NCBI GenBank assembly: GCA_002350445.1
Contig: DEEV01000045.1
Coordinates: forward strand, 9,099-15,227
Direction of reading: 5' to 3'
From: Treponema sp. UBA2869
GTDB taxonomy: Bacteria; Spirochaetota; Spirochaetia; Treponematales; Treponemataceae
DNA: 6,129 nucleotides
Positions within the stretch are counted from its first letter, which is position 1, and every line of letters begins with the position of its first letter. Below the pieces are notes generated by a model. That model was not told the DNA's origin, did not search any database, and saw only the letters and a program-made list of their open reading frames with translations. A program made the translations under genes and the position numbers. This document shows positions 5,467-6,129 of this stretch, one piece after another.

Positions 5467-6129
5467 AGTAAAATCAAATGAAGATATTCAAAACGCAATC
5501 TATGGCTTAAAAAGCCTTAATTCTAACAGACTTGGAAAATATCACAGAAACTACAGGCGCTATAATTACACACCTTATGCTACCTTGACAAACATAAAAA
5601 ATCCTTCTGTAGTTGGCTTTTATGAAGATAATAACGAAGTAGAAAGCGACACAACACCTACTCCGCAAGTAAACGTTATTAAAAGTTGTATTGATACACT
5701 TACAAGCAAGATCGCACAAAGTAAAGTTAGACCATTTTTTAATACACAGAATGGAACTTTTAAAGATATTCAGATTGTAAAGCAGGCACAAGCTTTTTTT
5801 GATTTGTATTATGACTTTCAGGATGTAAACAGAAAAATTTCTGAATGTTTCCGCAATGCTTGTATTTTTGATACGGGGGTTATTTATATAAATCCAGAAA
5901 CAAAGGAAATTATAAACGCACTTCCTTTCCAGGTATTTGTAAGACCTGCAGAAAAGACATACGGAAAAATTACAAGGGTTTTTTATGAACAGGTTGATTA
6001 TCCTACAAGTCTTTTGCCATCTGACATTAAAGCAGATGAAAACCTTGATTATGTAAAATACGGTGTTTATTACGATACTTTTAATCATATTGTTGCTTGG
6101 ACTGTAGATGATAAAGTTGTAAAGCAGAA
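5459..6129 (+). CDS. Phage portal protein, N-terminal part (3' end outside window)
   Basis: The frame is open from the ATG at 5459 to the right edge, giving the first 223 residues. The pattern fits podovirus-type portal proteins, the dodecameric ring at one capsid vertex through which DNA is packaged and ejected. After a basic, Tyr-rich N-terminus (about 1-45), residues 70-94 read as a portal signature region (QVNVIKSCIDTLTSKIAQSK, then VRPFF). Residues 104-133 form a helical segment (QAQAFFDLYYDFQDVNRKISECFRNA), followed by IFDTGVIYINPET (136-148), where portals usually have a GxG-like turn and strand, and then a beta-rich stretch (155-215). Typical portals are about 450-750 residues, so more than half is missing. 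It overlaps the preceding small gene by 8 bases. The reverse-strand open frame at 5507-6088 is a shadow of it. The portal family call is by pattern recognition, without a search. Confidence 0.7.
   Translation, partial: MLKVKSNEDIQNAIYGLKSLNSNRLGKYHRNYRRYNYTPYATLTNIKNPSVVGFYEDNNEVESDTTPTPQVNVIKSCIDTLTSKIAQSKVRPFFNTQNGTFKDIQIVKQAQAFFDLYYDFQDVNRKISECFRNACIFDTGVIYINPETKEIINALPFQVFVRPAEKTYGKITRVFYEQVDYPTSLLPSDIKADENLDYVKYGVYYDTFNHIVAWTVDDKVVKQ

Noticed and set aside
5507..6088. 193-residue open frame on the minus strand
   Set aside because: It lies wholly inside the portal-like gene in an AT-rich region, is rich in Cys, Ile and Phe as antisense frames often are, and has no supporting ribosome site.

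Overview
The window is a block of virion-structure genes from a tailed bacteriophage or prophage, most likely short-tailed (podovirus-like). The DNA is AT-rich and codons favour A/T endings. The AGGAG-type ribosome sites and the style of one exported protein would fit a low-GC Gram-negative host such as a spirochaete (Treponema-like), but the host is a low-confidence guess because no host gene or integration site is visible. No integrase, terminase, lysis or replication gene lies in the window, so lytic and temperate lifestyles cannot be told apart.

Positions 1-4705 (+ strand) form one tightly packed operon: the C-terminal part of an unrecognised beta-rich protein (1-516); a head-tail adaptor-like protein whose two conserved ends are separated by about 215 residues resembling a beta-propeller (530-1783); a small Gly/Ala/Gln-rich protein of ejection-protein type ending in a short SDERLK tail (1817-2350); a protein with a disordered N-terminal half and a complete C-terminal peptidase S74 intramolecular chaperone domain (2352-3224); and a 493-residue helical protein of unknown function (3224-4705). 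Gaps are 0-33 bases and one stop/start pair overlaps. A symmetric hairpin with T-tracts on both strands (4710-4740) closes the operon.

Positions 4739-5170 carry a single gene on the minus strand, convergent with the operon and sharing its terminator. It encodes a small exported protein with an N-terminal signal peptide and has the layout of a moron (an independently transcribed cargo gene inside a late phage region). A 107-base divergent intergenic region (5171-5277) holds a perfect 7-bp inverted repeat that could be an operator.

Positions 5278-6129 start a second + strand unit: a 62-residue Gln/Pro-rich protein with no evident ribosome site, overlapped by a portal-like protein that begins at 5459 and runs off the right edge. 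The portal gene has no stop codon in the window.

Taken together, the portal, adaptor and ejection-type proteins would build the DNA entry/exit channel. The most unusual elements are the adaptor with its inserted propeller-like domain and the pair of neighbouring genes carrying the same SDERLK self-cleavage motif, one with the full S74 domain and one with only its start.
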